Assembly: GCA_025594325.1 (NCBI GenBank)
Contig: JANHCV010000014.1
Span: 930,001 to 994,000 of the forward strand
From: Blastocladiella emersonii ATCC 22665
Taxonomy: Eukaryota; Blastocladiomycota; Blastocladiomycetes; Blastocladiales; Blastocladiaceae
Direction: 5' to 3'
Length of the DNA stretch: 64,000 nt
Part shown: positions 1 through 10,325 of the stretch, piece after piece
Layout of the letters: each line of letters begins with the position of its first letter
Numbering within the stretch: position 1 is the first letter of the stretch
Program-made: the position numbers and the translations under genes
The notes under the pieces: generated by a model
Databases searched by the model: none
Told to the model about the DNA's origin: nothing
What the model saw: only the letters and a program-made list of their open reading frames with translations

Positions 1-90
1 CAAATGGGTCGAGGACATGGCTAACAGCGCCAAGCACGAGTTCGATGCAGAGACGGCGCGTGTCGTCGTCCGCGAGCTCCAGCGCGTCGC

Positions 91-303
91 TGTAAGGGTG
101 AGGGTCCCAAGGGTGGTTCGACGGGCGAGTATTACGTGGGTAATAAATGGTCTTGTTCCGTGAGGAGCGAGGACCGGGCGGACCGCTCCTCCGGCTTATG
201 AATCAATCACAAACAGACACGTCCGAGACGGGAAACCGGTGACGCCACTTGCGCCGCGGTCCGCGTGCGCGTTGCGCCACACCTGTCACGCTGCGTCGTG
301 ACA
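91..303. repeat. Left LTR
   Basis: 213-bp terminal direct repeat, TG...CA ended, with short inner symmetry at its right end (TGTCAC...GTGACA). It is 211/213 identical to the right LTR, which implies a recent insertion. Confidence 0.85.
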
Positions 304-2470
304 CTATCCCCCTCTCCCCCCCCGAGGTCCGTCACGGAGGTCGGGATCGAGGATCGGGGTGCGTCACGACGACGTGATGGACCGTGCGCCGTGGTTGCGC
401 GATGATCGGGTCGGGTCGCCACCTCGCGCGGGATCGGGTGCGCCATGAGGTGCGACGTGATGGTCGGGTCGGGTACTGGTCGGGTACTGGAACGTGTTCT
501 TGGTCTCGTTGACGCACTTGACGTCGTGTCGATCGTCTTCTTGAGCATGAGCCAGCACCGGATGTCGAAGGCCATCTCGACGAGCACGAAGATCGGGTAC
601 CACGCGTCGAGGTGGTAGGCGAGCTGCGGGTCGAGGATGCGGTCGAGCGTCGGCTGCGGCTTGAGCACGGTGATGGCGATGGCGACGACGACGTGTCCTT
701 GAACGTGAGCGACACGTTGAGCGTGAACTTGGTGACGATGAAGGCGAGGACTTGCCCGTGAACTCGATCGGCTAGTCGCGCGTGAACTTGACGATGACGA
801 CGACGTGCCCATGAACTTGAGCGACACGTCGTGCGTGAACTTGGTGTAGGCGATGACGCGCCATTGAACTTGATCGGCGCGCCGTACGTGATCTTGAGGG
901 CGGAGATGACGATGACGATGACGTGGCCATGAACTCGGCCGACATGTTGTCCGTGAACTTGAACGCGAGTACCGAGCACAGCGGCGCGTGCGTGGCCCGC
1001 GGATCGAGACGAACGTGTCGGGCGACTGCTACGAGTCGGGCGACTTCTCGAACCGCGAAAGCTGCAACCCGTGTTGCAGCCCATGCCGGTGCGCGGCGCG
1101 TGCCGTGGCCCGTGGTCCGAGACGAGCGTGTCGGGCGACTGATACGGGTCGGGCGACATCTCGAACCACGTCTGCTGCGACCCGTGTCGCAGCCCGTGCT
1201 GGTACTTGGTCATCTTCTGCTGCTGCGCATCTCGTACTTGTCGAGGTGCAGGCCGTGGACCGTCGCCACGCCTGCCGGTCGGCCCCGCGACCGTTGATGT
1301 ACTTGGACGTGTTCTCGCCGTACTTCGCACGGCGCCCCATCCCCCTCCTAACGGCCGACGCCCTCGTCGGCCTCGGCCCCATGGCCCAGCGTCGGCGATG
1401 GTGGGTGGTCTGGAGCAAGGAGTGGGCGCCGTCGAGCGGATCTGGTAGTTGTTGAAGGCCTGCGAGAGATGGCCGCGGATCTTGCGCGACTCGTTCCCGC
1501 AGGGGTTCGCGACGAGGAACAGGAACTCGGTGATCGGAAAAAACGAGGGCCACGACTCGATGTCGGCGGCCTCGAAGCACTTGATCGTGGCGCTCAGTCG
1601 GCGCCCTTGGTCTCGATGAAGTGCACGGCATGCGCAAGCTTAGTCTCAGCGAAGCTGCGCAGCGCCCGCGTGTCGTCGGCGTCCGCGACGCCCTCGTGGT
1701 CTCGGCGTCCGCGACGCCCTCGTGGTCTCGGCGTCCGCGACGCCCTCGGTCTCGGCGTCCATGTGCGACGCCAGCTTGGTCTCGGCGTCCAGGCGCGACG
1801 CCCGCGCGCGACGCCTGCGTGTTCTTGGCGTCCGCGACGATGCCCGTGGACTCGGCGCCCTTGAACTCGGCGCCCGTGGACTGGTGGTGCCGGCCGACCG
1901 CCGCGATCTCGGCGGTCTCGAACGACGCCCGTGGTCTTGATCATCCCTTGATACCGATGCCTTCGGTCTCGATGCCCATGGTGTTGGCGCGACGTAGCCC
2001 GACGACTGCAGGCGTACGTCTCGGCGCGGTACGGCCCGCCGCCAGCGTGTACGTCTCGGTGCGTCGTCGCCCGACAAGCGCAGGTGCGCGTCTCGGTGCA
2101 AATCCATGCCCGACGACCAGGTACACGTGCGCATCTCGGCGCGACGAGGCCGGCCAACGTCCCCGTACACGGCTCGGCGCCGTACAGCCCGACAACAACA
2201 GGTGCACGTCTTAGCTCCATGCCGACCGTCGACCATGGTGCGTGTGTCTCGGCGTGGGTCGCGTGGAGTCGGCGGGGGACCACGAGCGTGAGCACCGCCA
2301 CGACGACTCGCCGCCCGCCGGCCGCGCGGCGCGACCGCAGGCGGGCCCTCGGCGGCGACGACGACTGCTTGGGGATCCGGGAAGCTGCTGTCGACGCCGT
2401 GGGCGGCTGCGAGTTGAGCCCGACGGGTCGCCCGTCTTGCCACCGGTGGGGAGGGGGTGACGGAACAAAG
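304..2470. repeat. Internal region of the LTR element: imperfect short repeats, no pol
   Basis: GC-rich sequence with several blocks of degenerate tandem repetition. About 660-960 repeats variants of GTGAACTTG / GATGACGACGTG. About 1675-1800 repeats a unit containing GTCCGCGACGCCCTCGTG. About 1980-2220 repeats a unit of roughly 55-60 bases around CGAGACGTAC. Frames on the minus strand stay open for short stretches (for example a hydrophobic run near 535-660) but shift repeatedly. Nothing here looks like a complete protein. Confidence 0.5.
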
Positions 2471-2683
2471 TGTAAGGGTGAGGGTCCCAAGGGTGGTTCG
2501 ACGGGCGAGTATTACGTGGGTAATAAATGGTCTTGTTCCGTGAGGAGCGAGGACCGGGCGGACCGCTCCTCCGGCTTATGAATCAATCACAAACAGACAC
2601 GTCCGAGACGGGAAACCGGTGACGCCGCTTGCGCCGCGGTCCGCGTGCGTGTTGCGCCACACCTGTCACGCTGCGTCGTGACA
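2471..2683. repeat. Right LTR
   Basis: 213-bp partner of the left LTR, offset by exactly 2380 bases, and followed at once by the target duplication GTCGC. Confidence 0.85.
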
Positions 2684-2743
2684 GTCGCGCCCGTGGCGTC
2701 GCGGAACTCTGCCGAGCACTTCCTCGCGTCGCTCAACCTCTAA

Positions 2744-3299
2744 TGAATGTCGGACGTGCACCGTGAGGCACAAACGGCCACTCGCTTGTGAATACATGAT
2801 TCTTTGATTTACACTCGCTGCATTGAACACGTTGCTCCTGTTATCGGCTTCAGCGCGCGTGGCTAGGCGAAAACTGATTTACAGGTGACAACGCCAGCAG
2901 GGGGCAATTCTGCAACGTTGCGTTTCGAGGTCGTTTTCATGATTTAGTCGTGAACTCGGTCCTCGGATGAATAGACTAGAGGAAAATCATATACGCGAGA
3001 ACTTCAAAAAAAAGGAGGAAGCAGGTGCTTGGGGCTGGGAGCTGCTGTGTTCTCCGCGCCCTCTGCCACAGAGCAACGGATCTGTTACACCTCTATCCCG
3101 TGGATTCGCCACGATTGCGGGTTGGGTCTGAGAGGACCACCTGGCCACGGGATCTTACGCTAGGCTCCCAATCATGATACGTGTGGGTCTGTCGCGGGAC
3201 ATTCACCGTACGCGGCCCAAGCCTCGTCTGCTCCACTGGGTAGCAAGCCGTCTCGTTCCTAGCATCCCTGGTTCCTGCATTGCTGATGTGGACTGAACG
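2744..3299. other. Intergenic, no gene seen
   Basis: AT-richer spacer after the disrupted gene. I see no reading frame, repeat or RNA that I can support here. Confidence 0.4.
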
Positions 3300-3370
3300 A
3301 GTAGCGACAGGGACTCGAACCCTGCTCGCCAGCCCGGAACCAGAGAGGCACGGCCGATCCGGCTCACTAC
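3300..3370 (-). tRNA. tRNA-like sequence (possible tRNA pseudogene or SINE head)
   Basis: On the minus strand a 71-nt stretch has a perfect 5-bp T-stem and loop (CAGGG TTCGAGT CCCTG), which includes a good B box for RNA polymerase III. A 7-bp acceptor helix (GTAGTGA with TCGCTAC, one G-T pair) lies at the expected distance. The D arm is only partly convincing (CGG/CCG) and I could not fold a normal anticodon stem, so no anticodon is assigned. It is therefore more likely a degenerate tRNA or a tRNA-derived SINE head than a working tRNA. Confidence 0.35.
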
Positions 3371-3635
3371 CCTCCGACTGCACAGAGAACAAATTCGCCC
3401 ACGAGTCTGACCCCACGCGCGAGCATCGGAATGCAGCACAACATGTCACTGTTCGGAATGCTATGCGGTGATTGCGGAGGGGACAAAGCGACGGCTTGCG
3501 TTCTTTCCACGCGCGAGTGTGAGACACGTCTCGAAACGCGTCTCGCATTGGTCACGCGAAAGTCACATGATGCCCGAATGAGCTCCCGATTAGGCTCGCA
3601 TGGCGATCGCACGCCTTCCTCCCTCCCCTCGAGCC
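3371..3635. promoter_or_regulatory. Upstream region of the 3636 gene, with ACGCGT
   Basis: Spacer holding AAACGCGTCTCG (ACGCGT at 3536-3541), 95 bases upstream of the proposed start. Related GAGACGCGTC sites recur elsewhere in the window. Confidence 0.3.
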
Positions 3636-6114
3636 ATGAATCGAATGAAGGAACAAGACTCTATGCAACGGACCATTGAAACCTCCGAGAGTGTCGTCAC
3701 GGCTTCCGCGACACCCTCGTCGTCGGAGCTGGTCGGAGGTGGCGTCGCGCCCAACAAGCTCCTCGATGCCCAGTTCGCCGCGCTTCCCGAGACAATCATT
3801 ACGCTTGTCCTTCAGCTTGCTTTGCCACGTGCTTCTCTCTGTGCGGCCACCCGTGGCTTGGCCGAGACGACACGCGACCCCCGAATTGCACGGATCTGGG
3901 CGCCGATTGCGCTTCGTCGCTTGACCAACCAGGATCTTGCCGAGGAGTCCAAATATGCACGCTGCAACCAAACCCTGTTCGAGTTCGCGGCCGTATTCGA
4001 CCAAGCTTACCTTAACTCGCGGCGGCCGAAGCCACTCGAGGGAATCATCAGCCCTGAGCCGCAGCTGCTTTTCGCTTTCATGAGTGGTTGTCTATTCGAC
4101 CTTCGTCGACTCGCCCACCAAGACCCGCTGCGCTTCAGAATGACCACGATTGTCGCCCTGCGTGATCACCTCGTCACCCCGTTCGACCAACCATTGCAGG
4201 ACCCTGACCAACTGCGCTGCGTCCCACACCCGCTGCTTCTTGCACCCTACCTCGTTCTTGCCGCGGCTGTACACACGAACGATGCGGGGCTACTCGACAA
4301 ACTGCTTGATATCGTCGAGCAGAGCCTTCCCGCTGTCCTTGGTACTCAGCTCTCAGCATCGCTTTGGTGGAATCTTACACTGCAGGGGAGACGTTACTTT
4401 GATGCAGCGGGGCTGCCCAACGCGTTAGCAGCGGAACCCAGGAGCGCTTCGTTCCTTGAGCACCTCCTCATGCTTGCCACCGTTTCATGGAGCGACAAGA
4501 GCTATCACGTTCTCAGCAACCCGCGCTTTGAACTTGACCTCGACGCGGTTGCCCATTTACTCGGTGCCAACGTGCTTGCGGTGTTCGCAATCACAACTCT
4601 TGATCAGCACGGTTCGCGTTCGCCCTTGGAACTCTTGCCCCTCTTTGACTGGCTCTTCCGCTCCAGCAAGCCAGAGCCCATGCGAATTCCCGACGACAAC
4701 CATGTCACGTTCTACCTCGTGCGCAAGGGCGTGCCCCCGCTTTTTTTCGTGTATGCCGCAGAGATGTTCCCTGAATTGATCGAGGCGGACATAGAGCAAG
4801 GGGACCTCGACGCGATTGCACGGCTGATTGAGCAGTGGTCTCACGACGATTTGGACACGGACTACGTTGCGTACCTCGACAAGCTTGATCTCCTTAGCGA
4901 CATGGCATGGGTTCTCCTTCTCGGTGCGGGAATGCTGCAGGACAACGGAGTGGGCGACGGCGATTTTACTCTGTTCGCCGTCAAGCAGCTGGGACCCCGA
5001 TTCCAAGTTGTTCTTTTCAATGGTACACGGGGCAACTTGACTTGTTTCGATAGCTTCACTCATTCGTTTTGATCGCAACGTAGCAATCGGCCTCAGCATG
5101 TTCCACAACTACTGCGACGGCCGTGACGTGGCCCACTTGCTGCGTCTCGGTGCCCGCCACCTTGGCGAAACGGAGCTCGAACGCTCGCTGCGCGACGTGG
5201 CCGTCAGGCTCTTACATGCCTCCGTTTTCCGCGGAAGCCAGGGCATGACTGACACTGGATTTGTCGAGTCGATTCTGAGCCAGCTCTTCACTAGCACGGA
5301 CGATCCGCAGCAGCTGAGCCCGTGGCTGCTATTCTGCCTTGCCAACGAGATTCTCGATGCCTTCATCTTCATGAATCCCCCGGGGTTCTATCAAACGGTC
5401 GGGTGGGTTGTGGCGGCTGTTATTGCCGACCCGTCAACCCGCGACGCGGCTTTGGGTCGCATCGACAACGGCCGCAACGCGCCGCCGTTCCTCGTGGCCA
5501 TGATATATGCCCAGCTGTCGCAGGCCGGCAACACGGACCCTCGGGACCCGCTCACACCAACTGGGCGCTGTACTCTTGAGACCCACGAGTCGTGGTTCGA
5601 TGCAATGCTCAAGGTGCAGCAGATTGTCCGCGCAACTCTTGATAGCAGCACGGAGGAGTGGTTCCCGTTGGACCTCCTTTCCTTGATTCGCGAGAAAATT
5701 CTGCAGGACCCGCAGCCCGGCCTTCGCGCTCTCCTCGATTTGGAGCTTGCAAGCGGTGTTGGCCACTCCACGTGCCCGCACTGCGGCGCCGCGCTGGTCC
5801 CGCCGCTCCGTCGCACGTGCGAGCTCCTTGCCTCGACTGAACTCAACTCCACGCTTGCAGCATGCTTGCGTGATTCCGTGGTTCCGCTTGCGTTCTGGGA
5901 GCTGGTTCCTGATGGCCAACTCGATCAAGTTTGTTCGCCGTCGTGGGTCGTGGACATGTTGCGCAATACCAAGGCTGCGCTTGACAGCGACACGGTCGCG
6001 GCAATCATTCGCGAGTTCCGTCGCATCGCACCCACGGCCGCAAACTCAGTTGAGTTCAACGCCGCGGTGCTCGAGTCGGTCGCATTGAGCGGCGCTGAGC
6101 TTGCGCACGACTAG
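3636..6114 (+). CDS. Large F-box-like helical-repeat protein (paralogue A), 2 exons
   Basis: Exons 3636-5022 and 5084-6114 are joined across a 61-nt intron (GTACAC...GTAG) and encode 805 aa. The N-terminus is low-complexity. Near residues 48-95 an F-box-like segment (LPETIITLVLQLALPRASL) is followed by a conserved Arg/Ala-rich stretch; the remainder is predicted helical with no catalytic motif. A CxxC pair and a later Cys near the sequence HSTCPHCGA could be a minor metal site. The layout matches two other genes here (29602-32050 and 32629-35748), so it belongs to a local paralogous family. F-box proteins normally bring substrates to SCF ubiquitin ligases; that role is inferred only. In-frame alternative starts lie at 3645 and 3663. 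Confidence 0.65.
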
Positions 6115-6314
6115 TCGAGCGCATGCCCATTTCCGTTCTGTGTTCTGTTGTGATCGTCCGTCCATATTAGTATCTCTGAATTTCCGCGCGTTGTTCACCC
6201 GCACGTGCTCCAGCCGAGAGATGACGTTCGCCTGTGAGTCGCCGATTTCCCGTGGCGCCCAAACGGAGTCGCCTGGTTCACGCCTCCCGCTCCCACAGCA
6301 ACCACGCGCTTGCA

Positions 6315-7067
6315 ATGAAAGCAACACCGCACATCATGCAAACTCCATGCAATATGCTAGTCAGCTTACCGTCACACTTTGAGCGCGAGATCGCGCAATA
6401 TCTATTGCCTCGAGATGCGGCTGCGCTTCGGGCCGTTAGTCGCTCCGTTGCCGCGTCGGAGCTTTGGCGCTGCAACTCCGACATGCCGTTACGTGTCGCT
6501 CTTGCGGCAGGAGACCTGTCGACATTTTTGGCGCTCGCGCCCGCGTACCATGGAACTAGTACTCGAACCGCGCATGGCGGTCGATCGCGCTCACGTTTGG
6601 AGCGACGCTTGCTCGTTGGGCGAAAGTTGGAGGCAATCGTTCTCCGCGATGCTGGCCCTGGCCCTACGTGGAAGGTCTTGCAGGCGTATTGTCATGGAAA
6701 GCTGCCCTTTGACGGTGCCCTCTACGTCGAGCTTTACAACCTTGCCATCAAGCGAAATGCAGCCAGCGCCATGCATGTCGCAGCCGCGGACGACGTGGTA
6801 ATAGTCAGCTGCCCCGGAATCGGTGACGTTCCAGTTGGTCCAAGAACCGCGTGTTGCGAAGATTGCAAGCGCATCCATGCGCGCTTCGGTGTCGAGTTGC
6901 CGAGACCAGTGTGCGGTGAGAGAGGCGGTGCGGACCGCGCGCGGAACAAAGCGCGTCCAAAGATCATCCAGGACGTGCAACTTGAGATCGAACTGGCCGC
7001 CACACGGCAGTCACCTTCTTGTGGCCAAACACGTTTGCCGCGAGGAACGCGTTCTCCGTGTACTTGA
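6315..7067 (+). pseudogene. Decayed F-box-like gene fragment
   Basis: The first 65 codons encode an F-box-like segment (LPSHFEREIAQYLLPRD, then VSRSVAAS) followed by ALAAGDLSTFLAL, like an ankyrin-type helix. After about 6540 the composition in this frame becomes poor, while the +1 frame is coherent for roughly 40 codons (MELVLEPRM onward). Good sequence then returns in the first frame (KLPFDGALYVELYNLAIK). This looks like compensating indels in a relic, although an intron I failed to place cannot be excluded. The 3' end overlaps the antisense ankyrin-like gene, so the tail after about 6850 is not trustworthy. Confidence 0.35.
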
Positions 7068-8219
7068 CTTCGAGCCCCGACTTGAGCCACCACTCGACCA
7101 CCTTATCGTGTCCCTTGGCGCTCGCGCCGTCGAGCGCCGCAGCCGTGTCCCTGAGCGTGAGTCCAGCCTTGTACCACTCCTCGAGGATCTCAACGTCGCC
7201 ATTTCGGCTCACCTTGTCGAGGGTTGTCAGGATCTCCTTGTTCACCTTGGCGTTTGGTTTGAGTGGTTTTGAAGTGACGACGAGGCCCCTGTGCAATACC
7301 ATCGAACAACGGACACATTCCCCGTCTCACTCGCGCGTTCCAGCGCGTAGCCGAGTTGAGCGAACCCGAGACTCGAGAACTTTTCGCACCGCTCCCACCA
7401 CCACTCAAGCACATCCATCTGATTGCCGATGCAAGCCAACACCGTTTGGACCACCATCGGGCTACCAACTGGGAGGTGTCCGTCGGCCTCAAACGCGTCA
7501 AGGATGCTGATCTGGCCCTCGTGTGTTGCCTTGTCCAACACACTTGAATCCGAGTCGCCCGGGGCATAGCCAATGCGCCAAATCAGCCGAACCACTTCCA
7601 CTTACCCGAACCGCACCGCGTTGGCGAGCACCTGCGCCTTGTTGAAGCCCAGGTACGGTGTTTGCAGGAGGTACTCGAGAATCTTCGGCCGCGGCGTTCC
7701 GCGAGCAAACACGAACACATCATCGAGCATCTGGCCCAGCTGAGGTGTAAACTTGCCGGCGAGAACGGCCGCCGACATGCGGTCGGCGCGGTCGTCGCGG
7801 AGAATGTGGACCGGCGACATGTCCGGAATGTAGTCCATGGCGAAGTCGCGCAACTGCGGGGTGCATCGGACTACGTTGAGGTATTCGCGGATCTCGGTTG
7901 CGGCCAGCGTCTCCCGCGCTGTGACTCCTGGGCATGACGGATTCAGGTCGTAGGTGCCGTGTCGCCGCTGGATGTCACAGGTTGCGCGGTGCGAAGGAAC
8001 CCCTTTGCACGAAGCCCTGGCGGCAAAATACAGAATGCACTCAATGAGCTCGATGGGAAGGGATGGGGTAGCGCGGATCGGGTCTGGTACTGCGACGGCC
8101 GCCGGCTTTTTAGGCTTGGGTGTGCCGCGAGGTTTGCGTCGAAAGCTGCCGCGGCGTTTGCTCGCCGTGATGTCGGCGGACACATGGTTCAACTGGGCTC
8201 TGAGGGGTTGAGAGAGCAA
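6964..8219 (-). CDS. F-box-like / ankyrin-type repeat protein, start and one junction unresolved
   Basis: Exon 8219-7606 carries a basic N-terminus and an F-box-like segment (LPIELIECILYFAARAS). It joins 7542 onward across a 63-nt intron with a perfect GTAAGT donor; this intron holds the in-frame TAA at 7602. Downstream are divergent ankyrin-like units (LDKATHEGQISILDAF, GHDKVVEWWLKSGL, then GHKKVTAVW). Near 7285 the coding frame shifts by one base between VVRWY and GLVVTSKPLKP without a usable intron, so the copy may be frameshifted or contain an assembly error. No in-frame ATG precedes the F-box segment; an upstream exon, perhaps from the ATG at 8290, would be needed. Its closest relatives here are the genes at 17400-18733 and 19111-20097. 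Confidence 0.5.
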
Positions 8220-8767
8220 GGATTGAAAAGACCTAGAATGAAGGGGAGCTTCCGAGCGAAGAGTGAATGCGGCCTCAGGGAAGTGCGCATTATTGAGTTG
8301 CTCCTCTGAACGGCATTAATGACCCCCGCCAACTCTCGATCTAATAACCCATTTCTCTGATACCCATCGCTCTTGAAGTGCAAGACTCGAGAAATCGCCC
8401 AAGAGCGGTGGTTTCGAGACGCGTCTATCTATCATGTGACCTAAGTCAGTGTGGCGCAACGCGTCCGACCCCTGGGAAAGGCGGGCGAGCGGTTCACGAG
8501 CCGGCCATGCAATGGACTTGTTGTTCTTTCTCTCGGGCGGATGCGGAGCGAGCCAGAGCGCCTAAAGGAGACCAAGAGCCAGCTATGCGACGGCCCATTC
8601 GTTTGTTCATTCTGGCGGACGTGTCGCGAACCAGGACGCCCATCGCGCACCAAGGCCCGTACGTGTGCAAAATTCCGGCGAGCAGCTCGCATTTACCCAT
8701 GTCAATTGAATGGTAGCCTAACTATCATGTATTCTTATCCTCCTCGCCAATCGCGCTCCCGCGAGCA
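8220..8767. other. Spacer between minus-strand genes
   Basis: Contains one exact GAGACGCGTC site (8416-8425) about 200 bases upstream of the 8219 gene. No independent gene is supported; short open frames on the plus strand look like composition artefacts. Confidence 0.35.
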
Positions 8768-10100
8768 TCAATGGCGCGTCTTGGCCTTCTTAGCCGCGGG
8801 TCTTGGCGCCGCGGCCGCGTCCGACTCGGCGGGAGCCGCCGCGGCCGCCTTGCGCTTCTGCTTCTTGCCGGCGGCAGCGGTCGCCACCTTAGCAGCAGCG
8901 GATTTTGGTGTCGCGGGGGCGGGCGTCGGCTCGGGCTCGGGCTCCGGCTGGACCTCCTCCTCGACTTCCACCTCCACCTCCGCCTCCGCCTCCGCCTCCT
9001 CGGCAGCAGCCTCCGTCTCCTCGACCTCGTCCTCGTCAACGAGCGCGGCATCGAGCGCGTCGATGGCGAGGCACGTGAGGCGGCACTTGGCGTCGAGCTC
9101 GGCGATCGGCTGGACGGGCTCGCACTTCGCGTCAGCGGGGACCTCCCAGACGGCGATGCCGCCGGTACTGCTGGCGGCGGCGACGTAGTGCAACGTGGTG
9201 CCGTCCTCGGCGGTGAACGAGGTGCACTGGACCGAGCGAATGCGCGAGGTCGGCTTGGCGGTGCGGGCGAAGGTGGCGATGGTGCGGATCGCGCGCTCCT
9301 CCTCCTCCTCCTCCTCGGCGTCGTTGGCGGGCTCGGCCGCCTCCGAGATCTCGATGGCGATGAAGGACCCGTCCTCGGCGCCGATGGCGACGCGGCGCTC
9401 GTCGATAAAGGCGAACGCGTTAAGGCGGACCTGTGGCGACGCGTGGGTCGCGAGCGTCGACGTCGACGCCGTGTCGTACAGCACGACCATGTGGTTGAAC
9501 AGGATCGCGTAGGTCGAGCCCGACGGCGAGAACTGGATGGCGCAGGGGGCTACGTGAGAGGAACAGAGTGGTTAGGGACGAGTTACGGTCGCGATGGCGA
9601 AGCCGCGTACTGTCGGGGAGGCGCGTCTTGGACGCCTTGAGCCCGCGGAGCAGGTTCCAGCAGATGATCTGGCGGTCCGCCGCAACCGTAAGCGCGAGCT
9701 TGCCCGAGGGATGGATCGCGATCCCGGCGATCGCGGCCTTGTGTCCCTTGAGCGTCGTCAGCGGCTCCCAGTCCTTTGTCCGCCACATGACGAGCTTCCC
9801 GTTCTCGTCGCCGGACATGAGGTGCGTGGTCTCGAAGGCGGCGAGGGCGCTGACGGTCGCATTGTGGAGGAACAGCTCGCCCATGGACCGCATGGTGCGG
9901 AGCGAGAAGACCTTGATGAGCTCGTCCTGCCCACCGGTGGCGAGGACGCCGCCGGCGCGCGGCGAGATGGCGACCGACTTGATGCACCCGATGTGCGCGC
10001 CGAACGCGAACAGCTGCTCCGAGGCGGCCGTCGCCGTGTCGAGCGCGTAGCCGAACAGCAGCCGCTCGTACGAGCCCGCGACGATGCGGAGGACGGGCAT
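8768..10100 (-). CDS. MAK11: WD40 ribosome-biogenesis protein, MAK11/PAK1IP1-like, 2 exons
   Basis: Exons 10100-9611 and 9549-8768 (61-nt intron, GTACGC...GTAG) encode 423 aa. The start MPVLRIVAGSYERLLFGYAL matches the typical opening of MAK11/PAK1IP1 proteins, followed by WD repeats (GAHIGCIKSVAISP, LMSGDENGKLVMWRT, LKGHKAAIAGIAIHPSGK). The family acts in nucleolar 60S subunit assembly with 5S RNP maturation factors and in yeast is needed for killer-virus maintenance. An acidic insert of consecutive Glu codons lies in the middle. After about residue 345 the tail is Glu/Pro/Ala-rich and ends in a Lys-rich segment (GKKQKRK, AAKKAKTRH) that could be a nucleolar signal. Strong family match. Confidence 0.85.
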
Positions 10101-10325
10101 GGTGGTTGCTTTCGTGGGGTGGTGGGGTGTTGATGCGTAGCAACGAACGTCGTCGAGGATGACGGCTTGCGGCGGGTGGGGCGGCGATCAGCGCGGTGGA
10201 ACGCGAGGGACGACAAAGGCGTCGCGGTCACGTGCCGTCACATGACACGTTGTCGCGCCTCTTCTTGACGCGTTTTACTTCTCAGTTGCTCGCCATCGTG
10301 TAGAGGATCAAAAAGAGAGACTATA
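10101..10325. promoter_or_regulatory. Spacer: MAK11 promoter and MSH3 3' end
   Basis: Short minus-strand intergenic region. It contains ACGCGT at 10268-10273, 168 bases upstream of the MAK11 start. Confidence 0.3.

Larger units (their letters stand above)
91..2683. mobile_element. Short non-autonomous LTR retrotransposon
   Basis: Two direct repeats of 213 bp (91-303 and 2471-2683) begin TGTAAGG and end GTGACA, the canonical TG...CA of LTRs. They differ at only two positions (247/2627 and 270/2650). The pentamer GTCGC directly precedes the left LTR (86-90) and directly follows the right LTR (2684-2688), a 5-bp target duplication. The internal region of 2167 bp is too short for gag-pol, and no reverse transcriptase, protease or integrase motif is visible. 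On the minus strand a G-rich purine tract (complement of 304-323) abuts an LTR, suggesting minus orientation, but a second purine-rich run (2446-2470) abuts the other LTR, so orientation stays open. It resembles TRIM/LARD-type elements. No convincing primer-binding site was found. Confidence 0.85.
2..2743 (+). pseudogene. 3' end of an unknown host gene, split by an LTR retroelement
   Basis: Bases 2-90 read as an open frame beginning KWVEDMANSAK. The frame is cut at base 90 by the LTR element. Leaving out the element and one copy of the 5-bp target duplication, the same frame resumes at 2689 and runs 17 more codons to TAA at 2741-2743 (tail ends FLASLNL). That exact in-frame restoration shows bases 2-90 and 2689-2743 were one coding exon before insertion. 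In the present sequence the frame runs into the LTR and meets a stop near 160. The 5' part of the gene lies outside the window. I do not recognise the protein; the visible stretch is charged and probably helical. The allele is likely disrupted unless the element is spliced out. Confidence 0.6.

Noticed and set aside
7602-7604. In-frame TAA in the 6964-8219 gene taken as a nonsense mutation
   Set aside because: It lies inside a 63-nt intron with a perfect GTAAGT donor and CAAG acceptor, and removing it restores ankyrin-type sequence.
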